From: Acanthornis magna | Lineage: Eukaryota > Chordata > Aves > Passeriformes > Acanthizidae | Direction of reading: 5' to 3' | Assembly: GCA_036785705.1 (NCBI GenBank) | Contig: JAWUZG010000018.1 | Coordinates: 5,987,501 to 6,051,500, forward strand | Length of the DNA: 64,000 nt | Shown: piece by piece, positions 48,301 to 62,600 of the stretch | Layout of the letters: each line of letters starts with the position of its first letter | Numbering within the stretch: the first letter of the stretch is position 1 | Notes under the pieces: generated by a model | Seen by the model: only the letters and a program-made list of their open reading frames with translations | Told to the model about the DNA's origin: nothing | Databases searched by the model: none | Position numbers and translations under genes: made by a program

Positions 48301-51300
48301 TTTCAGAAATATGCTAAGTACTTCTTTCTTCATGTTATGAGCACTACTCTTTTCTGTCTTCATGGATTTAAGTATAGGTACAACAGTTAAACAGCACAAG
48401 AAGTGGAAGGAAAATATTTTTAATTCATGCCTAGAACACTTCTGAACACTTCTGTCTAACACTTTCACCTTCTCATGGCACTTCTCTGCAGAAATGTGAT
48501 AATTTCAGTCTTCCTGCATCCCCTTGGCATAAGGTAGCAGTACTGTCTATTTTACAGTTTGAGACATGGAGGTAGAGACGTATCACCCCGGTTTTATCCC
48601 AGCTTTAGGATGGATCAGCCTCTAGAAAAAGGGAGAGATACCTTTAGAGATAAATTTTGCCTATCTACATGTGAACAGTCCTTTGGAAATACTTTGTTTC
48701 CTAGTGACTTATCATACTAAAGACTTCCAGCTTGACCATCTCAGAAAGACTGGATGAATGAGCTGTCTAAATGAGCTGCAGGAGAAGTCCAGGCAGAGCA
48801 GATAACAACATATAAAGAGAGAACAAACTGAGAAACAGGATCAACAGACACGGCATAAATTCCATATGCCTAACTCCAAGGATCTTCTTTTCCAATCCAT
48901 AATTCTCCCAGACCCAATTCCCACAACCTCCCAAGAGCTTTCAGCATCTCAAGACTCCTTCCCTACCACTGCTACCCACGACACACAGCAACACCCCCAC
49001 ACTGCGGAGCCAGCAGGTCTGCAGCAGCTGTGTGCTTCTGCACCACCAATGTCCTGACACCTAACAGAAACTGTGCCAAGGAGGAAGCATCTCCAATAGG
49101 GGAAAAATTCATTTTTTTCTCTAACCTCCCTTTCCGCCAAGGAATATATGAAAAACTAAGGGAAGAGTTGAAGAAAATTGTACAACTATATATATCATCT
49201 CAGAAGGTGCAGAAGACTAAATCTTGTAACTGCGAAAAACCCCACATTTCATTTCTTCAGCATAGTAGGTATGACTATGAAATGCTTCGTACCAAGGTAC
49301 TTTACAACAGGACTTTATAATATCAGACAGTTAAAACTTCTGTACAGTGTACATGACATTTACTGTTGTCCTCCATTACATTCAGCATCTCTCTGGAACT
49401 GCTATTTATTTTCCAATCTTTTTTCCTAATGAGTTTGTTCTATATTTGAATTGTAAATGCTTGTCTCTATTTGTATTTTATTTCTGAAACTTAGAGAACA
49501 GTCTTCTCTGTTTACCAGTCAACAGTATTTTTCTTATGGAAATTATCTTATCCCGAGACAAAGAAAAAAATCTGAACATTTTAATTCTTGCAAATTGTTT
49601 TTCTCAAGTTAGGGGGACTAACTGATGCCATGACAGAAACACAGTAAAAACCAGAGCTCAGAAGCTACAGCCCAAACCCAAAGGCAGCTTTTCAGCTCAA
49701 CGTTGTCTAGCAAATGGATGTTTTTGTTGCTCTCTCCTCACCCTTCCATACCCATGCATTTACTTGCAGTCTGATCCAAAGTCTAAACCTGTGGGAATCT
49801 GGATTAAGCCCATTCTAAACATGGGAAAATTAAATCAGGTCTTGAAATTTGTTACAGGGAAAGAAGGATCCAATTTTGATTAAACCAGTATTTGCAAGTC
49901 TCACACACTCTGTGCACAGGAAAAACAACTGTCTTGCACTTTCCACAAAATGCATGTAATTGTACAAATTTATGACTTAAATATCAAGTTATAATGGACA
50001 TGAGACTACTCAAAGAGAATAGCTAGAGTTAAACTTAATGATTCAAGCTTTTTCATCATCCAGTGCAAACTTACACTGCTGAAGGTATCTCTAAATTAAC
50101 ATTTCTTGAAGTAAAGTTCACTCACAATGTACTAGAGAAAATAAACAGAAGTAACTACTGGAAATTACCTCAGATTTATTATGTCAATCCCTGATCAACT
50201 ATATACATTTGTTGGTTTTTTTTTAAATACTGTATTTTGCAAGAATTTTACAAGATTAGAGGCCACAGGAAAAATGCACCACCCATATGTCTAAAACAAC
50301 ATTCAATTCCTTTAATTTCCCCACTTTGGAGCAAGAAATATCTTTTCATCAGCACAGAAATAATATTTCAACCTCTCCCAGGCCCATTATCTTCTTAGAT
50401 AGGGCAGTAGGCCTGTATTTTTCAACAGCAAGTAGAAGGAAAAAGAAGCTTTCAATGCAGCCCAAGAAATAGCTGTAGAAGTTTATTTTGTAGACACAGT
50501 AAAATTAATAAAACATCCATTCAAGACTACTCAGCCACCTCCTGAAGACAAAAGCCTGTCAAAACTGACCAAGTTTTAGAAAAAAAAAAAAAAAAAAGAA
50601 ATTAAAAAAAACTTCTACCTTCTCTGCCAATTCTTCAATGAACTGTCTTTTTCCCAATGGAAGATCACTGACATTTCTTCAGGAAACACAGTGTTAAAAA
50701 TAAAGAAATTAAAGTTTATTTCAGCTAAAAATTGACTTTTAATAGTCAGTTGTATGAACAGTAACCCAATGAAAATATCTGTGCATGATATAGAAAAATA
50801 CAGAATAAAACGGCTCTGGTTTTCTTACTAAGACTTAAAATAAGCAAGGATAACACATCACCATATTAGTTAATTAATACAGCATCCTTATTCCTGTTAT
50901 GTGAAGAAAGAAATTATAAATGTTGAAGTTCAGTGCTGGGCGATTTTAACTCAGTCCAGGTATTTCCTACCTATATGCTCAAACTGCCCAGCTCAGAGCA
51001 CTACCCACAGAAACCTAAGCAATTTCAGGGGCATTGATTCCATATCAGCAGGGAAAGAAATCAAAACCCCTCCATATTCCCTGGTCCAGAGAAGGTGAAA
51101 GCATTCTTTAATCTCTGTGACAACAAATTGACAGCAATTTACCTGAAATGGTATTTTTTGCAGCTTCTCTATCCCTTCCCCAAGTCACAACACAAGCAGC
51201 CTGAAGTGCATTTCTCAGGAAGGAGACATAACACGTACAGTTCTTGATCAGTTGCGCTTATTAATTAAGATTCCAACAGATGATGATCCAAAAATTTTTG

Positions 51301-51690
51301 AAAAAAGAAGTAAGAGATGGAGTGTATGGATATAAAAGTCAGGGGACTATAGTGAAGAAGTAGAAATTATTTGATACCTGAAAATAATGCAAGTTCTCCA
51401 TGAATAAAATAAAAAGGCAGTAAATGTGCTACCAGAGAAATGCTTCAGCCAGGAAGGGGGAAACAGATACTCAAATACATCATTTCAGTTTCTTGGTTTC
51501 TATCCTAACAAGAGCAGTGTCTGTTTTCTCAGTGGGTTAAACTATTTGGAGATCTGTCAGTCCCTAAGAAATTTTTAGTCATCAGTGCCTTAAAAGAAAT
51601 AGCTGAGAGAACTATGTTGGGTCTCTGATCACAGCTCAGGTAAGTCTTTGTTTTTGTTTTAGTATCCTGGTACCTCGGGTTGTCCCTCCT

Positions 51691-51692
<2 letters not shown>
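39381..51692. other. Non-coding DNA, inferred SORCS2 intron 1
   Basis: No gene, RNA or clear transposon is recognised. There is an 18-bp direct repeat (42240-42257 and 42277-42294, 'acagctaaaataaattta'), a G/T tract at 43559-43614, and A-runs near 47057-47069 and 50580-50597. Open frames are all under 100 codons with no supporting signals. Confidence 0.5.
43559..43614. repeat. G/T-rich simple repeat
   Basis: Alternating GGTTTTTT, GGGTTTTTTTT and long T runs; low-complexity sequence of a kind common in songbird genomes. Confidence 0.8.

Positions 51693-51732
<40 letters not shown>
51693..51732. repeat. Run of 40 T
   Basis: An uninterrupted homopolymer, by far the longest in the window. It could be the poly(A) tail of a minus-strand retroposed copy, or a simple slippage tract. 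I do not recognise a source gene in the sequence to its right and found no flanking duplication by eye. Confidence 0.9.
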
Positions 51733-51734
<2 letters not shown>

Positions 51735-54700
51735 TTTCTCAGAGCAAAGAATACTAACAGTCTGTGGCTAATACAAAGACAGACTGAGAGAGATCTGCAA
51801 ACTGAGTTCTCAACTCATCAGGCCCAGAAACAGTATTATGGATAATAAGAAGTGTAATCTGAAGTCTGTAAAATGGTTTTGTGTCCGAAACCAAGACTAG
51901 TACCCAATTCTTTCTTTTCCTTAACATAAAAAAAAAGAAACTTACATACTCGCCCCCCCCCCACAAATCAATGCATTATAGATACATTTCTCTAGATCTG
52001 TCTTTAATTATTAATTACTGTTCAGCTCTGCAGTGACTCTCATGGTTATTTCACACAGATAGACCTGAGAAAAGGGTCCATCCCACTGCAGCTAGTAGAA
52101 AGGTAGGAGAATGGACAAGAGTAAAAAGGAGGAGGGGAAGGGGAGAATCAGCAAGCTTCCATGACAGTTTATTTTATAGTTTCAAAGTTTATGAAAATTT
52201 TATTTTCAACACCAAAGGAAAAAGACAGAAATAAAAAATTAAATAACTGCCTGGAGCCAAATGTTTCCTACTCAGAATGCTTAGAATTGAGCTGCAAATC
52301 TATGGAAATAGATATGGCTTAAAGAAATTGCAACTACAACCTTAATTCCAATGGTGTTTGATACAATGAAATGCAACAGTCCTCATAGAAGGTAATGGCA
52401 GATAATGATCACAAAAGCCAAATGTTTTCTGACTGAATTCATAATGAATCCAAGAGGATAAAGGCTACAAAGTGTGTACTAGGGTGGCAGACAAGGTAAT
52501 TCTTTCCTGAACCGAAAGTATTTTCGCTTCCTAGCAGTGATTCCTTTTAACTGTAAAATAATGCTTTCTGTACTTAGGCATCTCAGACAGCTTGTAAGGC
52601 CTTCTGTAGTCTTGGTTTTAGATTCTCTAAACTGTAGGTTCTTGCTCCTAAAATGGACCTGTAGTCTAACTTACCCTAACCCTACTTGCATTTTGTGTAA
52701 GATCCTGTGATTGTTCCTGAAGGTTTATGTATCAGAAACATCCTGATTTATTCTAACAGATTAATTTGATATTTTGCTCTTATATTAGGATGGGAACACA
52801 GGGACAGAACTCCCATAGCCAAGACTGCCACGACACAGGTATAAGGAGAAGATGGTCTCTCAATAAAGCAATGAGGCAGGAACAATTCTGAACAGTGGAA
52901 ATGACCCTCATAAAGCACAAAACACGATCACATTTCCTAAAAAGGCTCCCTTTATAAAGAGATGATCAGCTAAATGTGTAGATCTGTATGTGCATTACCT
53001 TGGGCACTGCCTCATGCCAGGCTGTGGGTGTGCTGAAGGAACACAAGTTTGTTGAGGGGTGCACATGGGCAGGTGGGACTGCAACTGGAATCAAGAACAT
53101 GCTCAGGAGAAAAAGGGATCTCTCGTGTCCTCCCATGGACTGAAATTCTGATATTATCATGCTGCTTTAGATTTGCAGCCATTAGAAACACAAGTGACCC
53201 TCCAGTGAAAGAAGTGAACTGAAGGAATGTCAGATGCTAAATCCAAAGCTGGAAAGGATCATCTAGTCCTCTCTGTCCACTTTCCTCTCCTCCTACACTT
53301 CCAGAGCCAAATCCATACAACTCAGAAACATACTTAAAGCACTTCACTCAAAATGCAGCTATCCACGCTTCAAAAAATATACTGCTCCTACCTCTTCCTC
53401 CAGCAAAGTGCTCCAGTACCTTCTGATGCAGCCAGGCAAGTAATGATGACTTATTTCTTGAGTAAATTTATCTACCTTCAATCTTGAGCTAAGGGATCTT
53501 ATCATGTGCTTTTATAGAAGATTAAAAGACCTCTGCTGACAAATATATTCTCCATAAATAAGTACTTACACACAGTAATCACATTGCTTTTTGACCTTTT
53601 CTCTCTGATAAGATTAATGACTGGCCTCCATACAATTCACCTCATAAAGCTGATTTTCCAGCATCTGGGTAATTTTTGGGTCCTCTCCCTACCTCACACC
53701 CCTTATCTTCAGAATATATTCTCCAGAACTGGGGACATTTCTGAGGTGAGGACACCAGATCTGGGCAGCAACAGCAGCCAAAGCCAAAGCCAAGGTAATT
53801 TTCTAACTTGTTCTGGATACACCCTTTATGGGCAGCCCACAAACAGCTTACAGGAACCTCACCACAGGTTTCCAGGAATAGTGATTCTGGGATAAGCCAG
53901 CATAGCACTGCTATTGGAAAACTAAGTTAAAACATTTCGTTCTTTTTTCCCCTAAAAGCGAAAGATCACTTGGCAAATATACCTAATAAAATCAGGGCAT
54001 GCAGAGTAGGGACTAAATGAGTGCATATACATACAAAAATAATCAGCATTTTTTCAACCACTCCACCAGGTTCTCCCCAAGAATTCAAGAACTTTCTAAG
54101 CCCAGACATTATTCATCTCTCAGACTCCAAAGAGCTGTTTTTAATCTGTCTCCTCTTGTTTAGCCTTAGGCTTTTTAGACCTACACCTACACCTCCAGCA
54201 ATAATTATTCTAACTAGTCTCTGCTTCCCTGGGCTAATTGCCAGCAGAATTCAACTGATTTTCTGCGGAAGAGCAAGCAAGTTTGTCAAGAAAAGATCTG
54301 CAGCAGGAGACAAGGAGAAGAAAAATGAAAGCAAGAACATCATCCAGGTTCAGTTCACAAATACATATAGGAGAATATCAGCATCAAAAACAAACCTCTT
54401 GAGCTCTCTTTCCCATACCAATTCAGTTGACATACTCTTTTAGGAAGCTACCCCCCCAAAAACCTTACATTTACTTCAGGGTTGCTAATTCCCAAAGCAA
54501 CCTTCCATCCTGAAAGCCTTATATCTTAGTATGTACAGCTCTCCATCTGTCTGTATAAAAGTGAATTTTTGGATTTTCATCTAATCAACCATTTCAGATT
54601 ATGCTTACAACAACCTTCATTATTTTAGCAATTTTTGTGCCCTCTACAAACTTATCAGCAAATTCATGTCACTATCCATATTGGTTATGGAAAATATGGA

Positions 54701-55689
54701 AATACTGACTAGCACTGGATTCAGAACTAACGCCTAGAAACTAAGTTAATGAGTTTTCACAAAATTGTGAATTATATCCCCACCACTTCCCCAAGGGAGA
54801 TTTTTCCTTTTTCCTGGCACTTGCCCCAAATGGACTATTCCAGCTTGTGGAAAACATTCTCTGACTTCTGTAGCTGACAGACCTGCCTTGGATCGTAAAC
54901 ACCCAATATCCTTTTTTCAACACTAAGCCATCATTTGAATTCACAGCTTTTAAGGAAACACCATGTGTTTCAACTGTCATATTTACCCAACACTAAAAAG
55001 CCTACCAGGAAAAATAAATTTTATTCTCATAACGCAATGGGCTACATTCCTAATTGCAGAACTGGAAACAGTCAAAAACGGAAACTGTTCACTGCATTAC
55101 ATCATGCTTAGCACTAAAGTGGTTCCAGTGTTTCAGGGAGCTTGAGGGCTTGCAACGTGCCAAAAGACACTCTCACTCATCTCTCCACAACTTGCTTCTT
55201 TATCACCTCTCCAGGAAAATGAAGCTTTAGAATTTGTACTTAATATTACCACTGTAACCAAGCACTCTCTTCTTTTAAACTGGGTTTCTTCCCTGTCTGT
55301 TTTGGTTGTTTTTTCCCCTCAGAAATAGAATACAACATACAATGACAAAGATCTACGTAACTCATCCTTCCTGATTGCATTCAGCTTCTCAGAGCAAGTT
55401 TGGCATATAAACTAAGTCCCCTCACATCCAGGTAGGTGTGGGGTACCTCTCATAGATACTCATCATTCAGCGACTCCCTGCAACAGCCACAGACACAATC
55501 TGGAATTCCGTGTCCATCTTTGGATTCCTGCTGCAACAAAGACTGACAGCTTGGAGTGACTCCAGTAGAGGATCATGGTTAGAGAGCTGAAGCACATGCC
55601 AGATAAGGAAAACTAAGGCAGAAAAGTGAGGGGAAATCCATTTTTCTAGCGAAGAGAAGACTGAGACAGCATCTTCCACTACCTAAAGA
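51733..55689. other. Non-coding DNA, inferred SORCS2 intron 1
   Basis: No exon recognised. The longest frame outside the provirus and the GC-rich LTRs lies here (54021-54443, plus, 140 codons) but is hydrophobic/basic low-complexity sequence without homology or splice support. A weak CR1-like phrase occurs near 53240-53300. Confidence 0.5.
53240..53300 (-). repeat. Possible CR1 3' end remnant, antisense
   Basis: The + strand 'aaagctggaaaggatcatct' followed by 'agtcc' resembles the reverse complement of the CR1 3' end. It is short and diverged. Confidence 0.3.
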
Positions 55690-56000
55690 GAAGAAGGAGA
55701 CAAACTCTTTCCAGTGTCTGAGAACAAGAGAAATAAATCCTCACGCTGGAAGGTAAATTCCAGTGGGACAGAAAAAGAAAAATAATTTTACCCTGAGAGT
55801 TGTTAGGTACTAGGACAGGTCACCCAGGGAAGCTGAGGAATCTCTAACCTTGGTGTTCTCAAATTATGCCTGAACCAGACCCTTAAAAGCATCACCTCAT
55901 TTTTGATACGAGCCCCACTTTGAGCAGGAGGTGTGCCAGATGACCTCCAGCTGTTCCTTCCAACCTCAGTTACTCTGCAATTCCATGTCCCATGGACAGC
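55690..56000 (+). mobile_element. Degraded CR1 LINE 3' fragment
   Basis: Shows the CR1 tail order: 'ggacaggtcacccagggaag', 'ggaggtgtgccagatgacct', 'gttccttccaacctcag' and 'actctgcaattcc'. It retains no reading frame. Confidence 0.65.
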
Positions 56001-56574
56001 TTTTAAATTCATCTCACACGCCTTAATATCTTACGTGAATATTGTATTTTAAAACAAAAGATCCATTGACCAAATTTCTAAGTCCAAAACTTTATAGGAA
56101 ACCAAGTATATTTTAACATCATAACCATTTTCACCACTTTGTAAGGAAATTTTTTCTACCCTTTTAATAATGGTTTCATAAAAAATATTTGAATAATTTA
56201 TAACTTAGGAACTCTCTCCCTGCTGTTGCAGTTAGCTGTTATCACTGTGATAAGCACACAGTAAAAAGTATTGGTTTTCTTAGATAAAGCAAATTCAGAC
56301 ATAGCATTGCTACTCAGACTTTACAATCTCTAACTCAGTCTCAAGGCATAATTCATGGTCAGACTACAGAGTACATTACTGGGTTTCAGCTCTTCTTTGC
56401 CTTTGCTGTTTTCTTATCCTTTCTCATTATCACAGTACGGCAACAGAAACACTACAGCTACAGTAACCTAAACCCACTGAATAACACTTAGTATGAATAT
56501 TCACTTACTAACAAGTATGGTTAATAACAGTCTCTTCCTCCACAAAAATTATTTTCTCTAGTGTGCCAATAGCT

Positions 56575-56655
56575 GTACTCAGTTGAGTTGGATCAGATGA
56601 TCCCACTGGGGTCCCTTCCAGCCTTAGCCCTTCTGAGATTCTGTGATTTGGTGCC
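56575..56655 (+). mobile_element. CR1 LINE 3' terminus
   Basis: 'ttggatcagatgatcccact' followed by 'gggtcccttccagcc' and 'gagattctgtgatt' is a good match to the terminal CR1 segment. Only the last 80 or so bases are present, as is usual for 5'-truncated LINE copies. Confidence 0.65.
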
Positions 56656-59600
56656 AGTCATGGGACAGGTTGGTAGAAGAGCAGGGACCAGAGCCAAGGA
56701 CACCTCCTTTACCGCTAGACCAAGCAGCCTTCACGCATCTCAACTTTTTTTTCCAGTGAGGTACTATAATTCATTTGTATATATGGCTAAATAAATCAAT
56801 AAATAGCAACAATAAGCTTTCATATTTTGTGATAATAAACATCATGAATTCAGACGTATTTGTTATACACTAGCAAGTATATTTTAAATTGCAATGCTCA
56901 GAGCTCAGCCAATAATTTTCCCCAGGGAAGGAACAAGAGAAAGTCTCACTTCTTTTCCAAAACACTGTTATATACACTCTTTGCAAAGGGGGGGCACTAT
57001 ATACCTGTGATACACAAAAGATCTTCCAGTACACAGTCTATAAAATGTTTCAAAATATTCTTGGTGAAAGTTGCACTGAAATATAACACCACATGATACA
57101 CTGTCATTTTGGAGGTAAAACTATATGCTGTTGCAGTATGCCTTTCACTCAAATTCACAGAACTAAAAAGCAAGGGGAGAAAGGTAGTGGCAGGATGGCT
57201 CAGTTTGACAAAGTACCCTGTAGCAACCACATCAATTAGGTTTGCATAGATCTCCAAGTGTGAGGCAGTTAATGAAACACTGATCATTTTCCCCAACTCT
57301 AACTTAGACATGTTAATTAAAAATTAGAAGAAATCATCATCATATAAAATGGGTTCACTGAGAGAGAGTATAAAAATACCTACCAGGCAGTGCTCTGTAC
57401 ACGAGACTTCTTTTCAACACTAATTAAAATGGATATTTCTGCACATGCAAGTCTACCCAATGAAACGCAAATAATAGTGTGAGTTTAACATTTAATGATT
57501 TCTCTGTAAAGGAGAAGACTTTCATTTGGGAATGCTATAATTTACTCTGAGTAAGATCCACTTAATCATCATGTTTTCTGCCTTCTTTTTCTGCTCACAT
57601 TTCCTTTTTCTAGCCAGTCATGCAATTGGCAATTTAAGATTTAAATTGTGACCACTTAAGACTTTATCAATTGCATTTCCCAACCCCCTTTTTTATTTTC
57701 CTCCTTGTACCACAAACTATCTAGCTGAAAATCCTCCCTAGCTGATAAAATGAGCCAGCTCCACCAGCAAATGAAACACTGAAGCGTACAGCTTCACCCC
57801 GCAGCAGAGGAATCACTCCTGGCAGCAGGACGAGTTCAGTTCAGCTGCACAACTGAAAAGAAGTGAGGTTACAGAGAGCTTTGCAGAGGGAGGGGTGAAG
57901 CCAAGCCAAAGGGGAATAAGGAGAAGGGGGAAACTAGTCTAGAGGCTCACATCCTGAACACAGACAATTCAGGTCAAGTTCCTTGGATGGTGAATTTTCA
58001 GCCCCAAGGAAGTCTCCCTTCACTTGAACTCCCCATGACCAGAGAATAGATACAAAAATTCTTTGTTTTCCTCACACAGTCCTTGATTTCCTAAACTTTA
58101 TGGTCTCCAAGACAAACGCTTTCTCTCATAGTAAAGCATTTACTCTCCTAGAGTAAAGCATTTAGTGGAATGAAACTCTGACATTGACTGAAATCTTAGG
58201 GAAACACACAGCGGTTAGCAAAATTAAAGGAACATCAAGCACTCTGTAGATAACCAAAGCTAGGATTAAAACTACTACATTTTGTCAACTCTTTCTCCTG
58301 CCTGTCTCTTCCCAGCTAGCCCTGGTTCCCAGTCCATGGAAATCACTTATTACCCAAATCAGCTTCTCATGGCTGTGCATTCACAGGCAAAGCTGCTAAC
58401 TTAGAGGAGCCTATTTTTAGCTGGGGTGCCTGGTTTCCCAGAGCGACCAGGGCTCTAGCTGCAAAGCATGTCTTTCACATCTCCTCCTGCAATGAGGTGC
58501 AGCAGCCGGAACAGGCAGCGGGGCTGCTGCGAGTGAGCAGGACCTGCCCCGAGCACTCACTCGGCTCTGAGATAACATTAACTTTTTTGAACACATTTGT
58601 TTCAGTGAGGAATTTAACAGACTGCGAGGACAAGACTGAATCTCTACCTGACATTTGTAACAAAATGATTACACAAACTTCTTTTTAATAAGATGTACAT
58701 GAGCAGATGAGCAAGGGGAGATGAGTCACTTTTCTTTTTTTTTTTTTTTGAGCCCAGAGATTTCTGTTAAATCCATCCTGTAACTGTAGCAGAAGGGGAA
58801 GGATTCTGGGCTAGTAGCCCACTGTGAAGAAGAAAGAAAATAATGGTTTATTGTGAAAACCACAATGGAGGCTAATGGCCAAACTGTCATGAATTGCTGT
58901 CTTAATCAACACTGCTAATAAAAAAAAAATTTAAAAATCCACTGCAAAAGTATTTTTTCTTGTTAAACTGCACACAAACACACAGAAAAGAACTCAGAAC
59001 CCTTTAGAGCAAAAGAACCCATAGCTTAAGGAAAAAAAATTAAGAGCAATGCAGCTGCAGCAAGTGGCCACAGCTCCCTGCAACAAGCATGGACTTGTTC
59101 AGTTGTATGAGCAACATTTTCCGAGCCTGAATGGTGACTTTCTCAAATACTCATCATAAACTTAAAATGACCCCTCCCCACCACCCTGTGCAGGGTGCTC
59201 AAAAGGGACAGAAATCATGACCTTAGGAAGCACGGAAACACAGACCTCTATTTAACAAGAGGAGTTTCATGTATTAGCTGTCCCACAGAAGGGACAAGTT
59301 CACACAGCTCCCTACTGCACACGACGTTCCCTCGACTGAAAAAGCCCTAAGTGTGCAGGATGCCCAGAATCTGAATCCCCGCCAGCCACCCCTCGGAGAC
59401 AGCCCAAAGGGAGTCAATTAGGAGGAGCCAAGCCTGTACTTCCAGCACAGAAACCGTGATTCAGCAATGCACCCAGGCACATACCAAGTATTCATCAAAT
59501 TAGGCCTCAACTCCTAACACTCATTTTTCTAAAGGACAACTGTGTAGCTGACCTAGAAAGCAGCAATTTGTTCCAAACCAATTTTTATTCCGTTCATACA

Positions 59601-62600
59601 ATGGGCTAGAGAATGTCATTGATCAGCTGCAATTTAGAATTTTTAAAAAAATGCGTTGCAAGAAGTGGTTTATTAGTTTACTTTTTAATTCTGATATTTC
59701 TCCTGTAAGAGTCAATTCTTTGAATGGGACTGAGTTTTATTGTAATGAAGAATAGCGCCATTCTATTGATGCTGGACTAAGATTTGTTTTGTACAACACA
59801 CAAGAATTTTTATGATGATCTCCTACATACCTGCAGCACTTTGGAAGCCCCCGATATTTCAAATCTATTTATAGTACTAACGTGTAATTGGATAAGTTGT
59901 GCTATTGTTTCTGTAATTATCAGTTGTATCATGGGTTTTTATTTTAAAAAGATTAAATAAAAAGCCAACAACAAAACCAAGCACATCATTTCAGCATCTA
60001 ATTCTCATCCCACAAGGATGACTGTAGGTTCATGACCAATGAATTTCTGCTTTTAAAAATGTCTCAGCGTGAAAGATAAGACTTGCAGTTAGGATAAAAC
60101 TCTTCTCACAAAATCAAAATTGTCTGGTCTGGTTCTTATGTCTTTTATTCTCTACAAATTCAGTCTGTGTTATATGAGTATCTCCTGTTACATGAATGTG
60201 ATCACTTACACGGTCCATTGTGATGCATCAGAATAAGTCCCATTAGATCCGACATGAAAATATAAAAAACCCTATACCTTGTTAAAGATGCATTTCCTTT
60301 TCTGAACCAAATCATTTCGCTTTAAACAGAAAGTGTTGGTGGCTTGAAAATAAAACCTTTTAGAAGTCACTCAGGATACCTATGGATTATATTTTAAAAT
60401 AATCTCAATAATATGATTTATTCTACTGTTGTAACATCTGGTAACTACAAGGCACTGTAAATCACACTAGAAAAAAATTAACAATAGCCTGTTCCCAATA
60501 GGCTAATGCCAGATATGTTAAAGCAAGAATTCTCCCCTTAAGATAACTTTACAATAGTACAAAGCACCACAAAGAGGAAACTTTCCTCTACTCATCCTTT
60601 AAAACCAATTTATTTCTTTAAGACAATACTCTGATAATTGGTATAGTTTCAGCCTGGAAAATGAACTAATTTTGCAAAGAGTAAGTCTTCAAATTTACAC
60701 AAATTATCTGCACTGGTGAGATCCTGCTATGAACATCTATCTCACAGAGAAGACCTTTCAGCAACTTCTTCAGACTGCAAATTATCATCTGTTGAGACGA
60801 TGCTTCATTGCAGCTGATCAGGATTTCAAAGTGAGAGTATTAACTAGCTGTAAACCATTAAACAGCTCTTAAAATTGCACAAATAACTTGCATGAATTTA
60901 TAACTGGATTTTCCTCATAAATCAGTATATTATGCACTTCTGATTCTTTTTTCTTTTGGCAGAAAGACTTTTCAAAGCAATCCTTTCTTTCACAGAAACA
61001 TATAGAAACCTATATAATATATCTAACACATTGCAAGACTACAAACATTGCCTTTAAAACAGCAAATCACATTGCTGATAATGCGAAGGAAAAACTCATT
61101 TTACTGTAATCCCTTCTCCTGCTGTGGAACAAAAAGAAATGAGAAGAATCCAAAATAATAGAAAAATTTCCTAAAAAACTTAGGGCTAGGAAAGAAAAAG
61201 TATTCAGCAGTATGCCTAGCAATGCTTCATCTGCAGTTGGTTTCATTTAGTGCCATTGCATGCAGGCAGCACATGGGTAGCCAGGCTCAGAGTGCTAATT
61301 TTACATCTAAAATTAAGACGAGCAGAATCTGATTGCTGGTTAGGAAGAGCTACGGTGCTCACTGCATTCAAACCTCTCTCACAGTAAGGTTTCCAAAGAA
61401 GTTGAGGACACATAACCACTCATTTTCTTTCAACGTTTCACCAGCGGCTTTACATAAATAGCTGTTGAATCGGAGTTAGGCTGTTGTTTGACACTACTGC
61501 AGAGCTACCCCTCGGGCTCCTAAAAAAGCACCAAAGCACTGCTTCAGTATTAACTCAGCCTGACAGTTCAAATCTGACAAGCAAATGCTGAAAAGTTAAT
61601 TTGCTATTGTCAAGCTTTATGTTGGCTCAGGTATTATCCGCCTGCACCACTCCAATCACCCCTATGGATCAGGTAACATCTGTCTTCCAGCATCAGGCAC
61701 AGAGCCAGCGCGGATTTCACGCTGTGCTGCCTGGCTAATTTGACAGCAGTGCTCCAGATCACACTTGGTCTGCTGGATGATAAAGGAGCTCCTGCTCTGG
61801 GATTAACAATCATGGAGCTGGACTCTTATTTCTCATTCACACCGGCCTGGGAGGAGCAAGAGTCTCCTGGAGAGGACAGAGGAACAGAATGATGGCCAGC
61901 ACCTTCCTGCCTGTGGGATCACACAGCCCAGGGAGCAAAGGGAAGAGAGGGCACACAGCCGTGCCCAGAGCCCGCAGGAAAACCTTCCTCCACGACTGTG
62001 CACCAAGACAAGCTCGGTCACGAGGATCCAAAGGCTGACAGAGCTCATTCACTGCTTTGCAGCTCCAGCAGTCAGATTTCTCTTATCTGAAGTGGACATG
62101 GGGACAGAGAAACAGCCTCACAACAACTGATTCTCACTGCAGAGCCCCAGATGTGGGTGAATTTGCTCCCCAGCCATCCTCAGCTGAGCAGAGGTGTACT
62201 GCTGTAATTCTGACCAGACCAGTCTGGATCCCGCAGTACTACAAAATGCAGACGTATTTGAGAAGCCATGCAGGTTATTTGCCATTCAGTGGAAAACTGT
62301 CAGTCTGGGACCTCATTTCTGAATCCAATTTAATAGTATTACAAGCTGGTAACAAAGATCTCCAACATTAAAATTTCTTTTTTCTAAAAGCCTCCTAGGC
62401 AGGAATGGCAGCACTCTGAGTGAATAACAAACTTAGGTGAACCATGAATGTGTGTAACAGGAGAGAGCAGAAACTCCATGGGGGATAAAGGAAGCAAAAC
62501 TATGGTGTAACAATGATTGCTGTCACTCTTGATTTCCCTGAGGACCAATTTCCTTGCAAAATTTATTTACACTAGCAACAAGCAGAAAGTTTGTAACAAC

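Noticed and set aside
54021..54443. 140-codon plus-strand frame, the longest outside the provirus.
   Set aside because: No homology, splice signals or promoter; the composition looks like translated AT-rich intron.
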